Positions 35,876 to 37,699 of a DNA stretch of 37,699 nt are shown here, one piece after another. The number at the start of each line of letters is the position of its first letter. Position 1 is the first letter of the stretch. A program made the position numbers and the translations under genes. The stretch covers positions 1-37,699 of the IMG/VR virus record IMGVR_UViG_3300042898_000725. One strand, written 5' to 3'. The stretch comes from a virus. A model generated the notes under the pieces. That model was given only the letters and a program-made list of their open reading frames with translations. It did no database searches and was not told the DNA's origin.

Positions 35876-37699
35876 TTCCGTAACGCGTCATTGTTTCTAC
35901 TTCAGCGGACAAAGGCAGTCCAGCCGCCCAATCGGGCGGGGTACACATCACTTGCTTTAGGGTATTGGGTGCATCAGGGTCGGCGGTCTCCAGCACAATT
36001 TCATCATGCACATGCAGCACGACATCATCGAGCTGGCGTAAAGCGTGCCGTAGCAGATCGTTGGCGACTGCCTGCGTTATGTTCTCACAGGCGAGCCCGC
36101 GCCACAAGCGGGCACGCGGCCATTCGGTTGCATCGGCTGCAGGTTTCCATGCGGCCTTGACGTACGTGATCTCGTCACCCTCAAACTTAGCAAATGGATA
36201 GCACAGGATGCGCCCGCTGGGCAGCGCGTACCAGAGATGCTGCTTATCGTACAGGTACGTCACCCGACCGGCGGTAAACTCGCGGCATGGGTTCCTGAGC
36301 GCCCGCGTGTACGCCTCCTCGAGTTTCGTCCAGTAGCGCACGGCCCATGCGTTTGAGCGGCGCCATGCGTCCACAATCCGGCGCGAATCGGACTCGGCCA
36401 TGATGACGCCGTAATTGCGCCCCATCGCACTGAAGGCGCCGATCGAGCCACCAAAACCCAGTGACAAGATGGCGACCTTGCCGATCTGGCGCTGATCTTT
36501 GTCTACGCTATCCTCAGGCACGCGGTAGATGCCCGCCGCTTCACGCTTGTAAATGTCGCGGCCATCACGGAAGACCTGCAAGACCTCGTCGGCCTGTGGG
36601 TCGGCTGACGCCCAAGCTGTCACGCGTGCCTCGACTGCCGACCAGTCGGCGACCACGAACTGCTTACCGGGTGCGGGTATCAGTGCGGGCCGGAGCATTC
36701 CTTTGAGAACATCTGTAATGCGTTTTCCAAATCTTGGGGTGATGCTGTGGCCTCTGACCATAGCGTGCCTAACATCATCTGGCTCTGCGGCACACTTGCG
36801 CGTGAAGTTGTGAACTTGCGCGCCATAGCTTGAAGCACGTCCGGTGGCAGAGCCTCCTGCAAATACGAAAGCACCTCGTACTCGGTGATCGTCTTCATCT
36901 GCCAAGCCCGCAAGGCGGCTGAACTTCGCAACTGACGACGCCCAGAGGTCATCCGCGCATTGAATGACGTCCGCAACATGGGCCGGAATTTCTTCATGGT
37001 TTTCCTCGGCAAAAGCTAACAAATTAGCGCGTACTGACTTGTCGATACTGTACTTCTGCTCGCCGTCCTTGTACACCTCCATCATCTTCAGCGCCTGCGG
37101 CCCAACTCTGTCCATGACCCACTGTTTCATCTTGGGGCTCCTGACGGACTTGATCTCGCCCTTAGTCAGGTCGGCAACCAGCGTCTCGATCTCTTCAAGC
37201 TCAACAGATGCGTAGCGTACCGCTGCGTGAGCCAGTGGCAGGTCAAGCAGCACGCCCCGGTCGTTGATGCGCTCGTTCGTGTGATAGTCGGCTAGCTCCT
37301 GATCGGACAGTGGCCGCATGGCCTGGCTGACTGCGCGCATGGTTCTGACGTCCTGCTCGCAGTACGCAATCATCTCAGCTACCAGTTTGGGGTCTTCATT
37401 AAACGATCCATCTGCTCGAGGGATAGACAACGCACGAATAAGTTGCGCGCCTCGGTGGTCTTTTCGCATGTTGCTGCTAATCGCCCGTCCGACGTCTTCG
37501 AGAGACCCAGGCAAGCAGTTAGCACGCGCTTGTGTCGCGGTGCAGTAGAACTGCTCGAGTTGAAAGTTACACTGTAGGACGTACCAAAAGATGAGGCGCT
37601 CGAAGGCGGCGTTATGCGCGCGTATTTGCCCTGTGTGCTGACGTACCACATCGGGGAACGGTTGATCGGGAGTCCAGGTGACAACCTCATCGTCGTCAA
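35871..37699 (-). CDS. DNA polymerase family A with 3'-5' exonuclease domain (N-terminus cut by the window end)
   Basis: The frame is open to the window edge and lacks a proper start; a GTG at 37649 is internal, since DDDEVVTWTPDQPFPD lies before it in the same frame and belongs to the protein. Exonuclease motifs are RAHNAAFERL and AYCEQDVRTM. Polymerase motif A is VVADWSAVEARV, motif B is RQIGKVAILSLGFGGS, and motif C is LHVHDEIVLE. The segment TGRASSYGAQVHNF is the template-binding region. Numbered from that GTG, key residues are D335, H548, D549 and E550. The missing start (IDFES motif) is at the left end of the window. It is the replicative polymerase of the phage. Confidence 0.93.
   Translation of the reverse strand, partial: DDDEVVTWTPDQPFPDVVRQHTGQIRAHNAAFERLIFWYVLQCNFQLEQFYCTATQARANCLPGSLEDVGRAISSNMRKDHRGAQLIRALSIPRADGSFNEDPKLVAEMIAYCEQDVRTMRAVSQAMRPLSDQELADYHTNERINDRGVLLDLPLAHAAVRYASVELEEIETLVADLTKGEIKSVRSPKMKQWVMDRVGPQALKMMEVYKDGEQKYSIDKSVRANLLAFAEENHEEIPAHVADVIQCADDLWASSVAKFSRLAGLADEDDHRVRGAFVFAGGSATGRASSYGAQVHNFTRKCAAEPDDVRHAMVRGHSITPRFGKRITDVLKGMLRPALIPAPGKQFVVADWSAVEARVTAWASADPQADEVLQVFRDGRDIYKREAAGIYRVPEDSVDKDQRQIGKVAILSLGFGGSIGAFSAMGRNYGVIMAESDSRRIVDAWRRSNAWAVRYWTKLEEAYTRALRNPCREFTAGRVTYLYDKQHLWYALPSGRILCYPFAKFEGDEITYVKAAWKPAADATEWPRARLWRGLACENITQAVANDLLRHALRQLDDVVLHVHDEIVLETADPDAPNTLKQVMCTPPDWAAGLPLSAEVETMTRYGK

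Noticed and set aside
1-37699. Integrase, repressor or attachment site
   Set aside because: No tyrosine or serine recombinase motif, no CI/Cro-like gene and no tRNA remnant was found, so a temperate label is not supported.

Overview
The window is almost the whole genome of a short-tailed (podovirus) double-stranded DNA phage with a P22-like virion. It infects a Gram-negative bacterium, perhaps a freshwater betaproteobacterium (host is inference only). The virion genes follow P22 order along the minus strand: small and large terminase, portal, scaffold, coat, gp4-like and gp10-like head completion proteins, a fibre, three ejection-type proteins, a P22-tailspike-type head-binding protein, and lysis genes. 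I see no integrase, excisionase, CI-like repressor or tRNA gene, so nothing here supports a temperate life style.

The two ends of the window belong together. The right end stops inside a family A DNA polymerase that lacks its N-terminus. The left end, on the same strand, begins with an ATG and a DnaQ-type exonuclease motif in the frame that continues across the join. The molecule is therefore circular or circularly permuted and complete or nearly so; about a dozen polymerase codons may be missing at the join.

Layout. (1) 1-2608, minus: replication genes: a PD-(D/E)XK nuclease of the DUF2800 type, a putative ssDNA-binding protein, an HNH endonuclease, then the polymerase, which runs off position 1. 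A highly structured leader or terminator precedes the HNH gene. (2) 2638-2696: two back-to-back promoters sharing a -35 region at the centre of a perfect inverted repeat. (3) 2696-7487, plus: a VRR-NUC nuclease, an SNF2-type helicase and a chain of about 14 very small genes, mostly coupled by ATGA overlaps. (4) 7461-30343, minus: late operon, with lysis genes at its 3' end and terminase at its 5' end. It contains three tandem paralogous tail proteins, an antisense HNH-AP2 endonuclease, a cupin, and an HExxH putative metallopeptidase between the terminase genes. (5) 30344-31135: a non-coding control region of about 790 bases with 60-bp tandem repeats of GTTAGT/ACTAAC dyads, nine copies of ATGACCCAC, a perfect DnaA box, AT-rich tracts and a consensus sigma-70 promoter. 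It is the best candidate for the replication origin and early/late switch. (6) 31136-33432, plus: early genes, including a GP88-family cysteine-rich protein and several tiny membrane peptides, ending at a strong terminator. (7) 33511-37699, minus: AEP-type primase-SF3 helicase and the body of the polymerase.

Together the nuclease, ssDNA-binding protein, polymerase and primase-helicase form a self-contained replisome module, with the VRR-NUC and SNF2 proteins as accessory nucleic-acid enzymes. The least explained parts are the 30.4-31.0 kb repeat region, the symmetrical divergent promoter at 2.66 kb, and the three-way-junction RNA at 0.55-0.65 kb.
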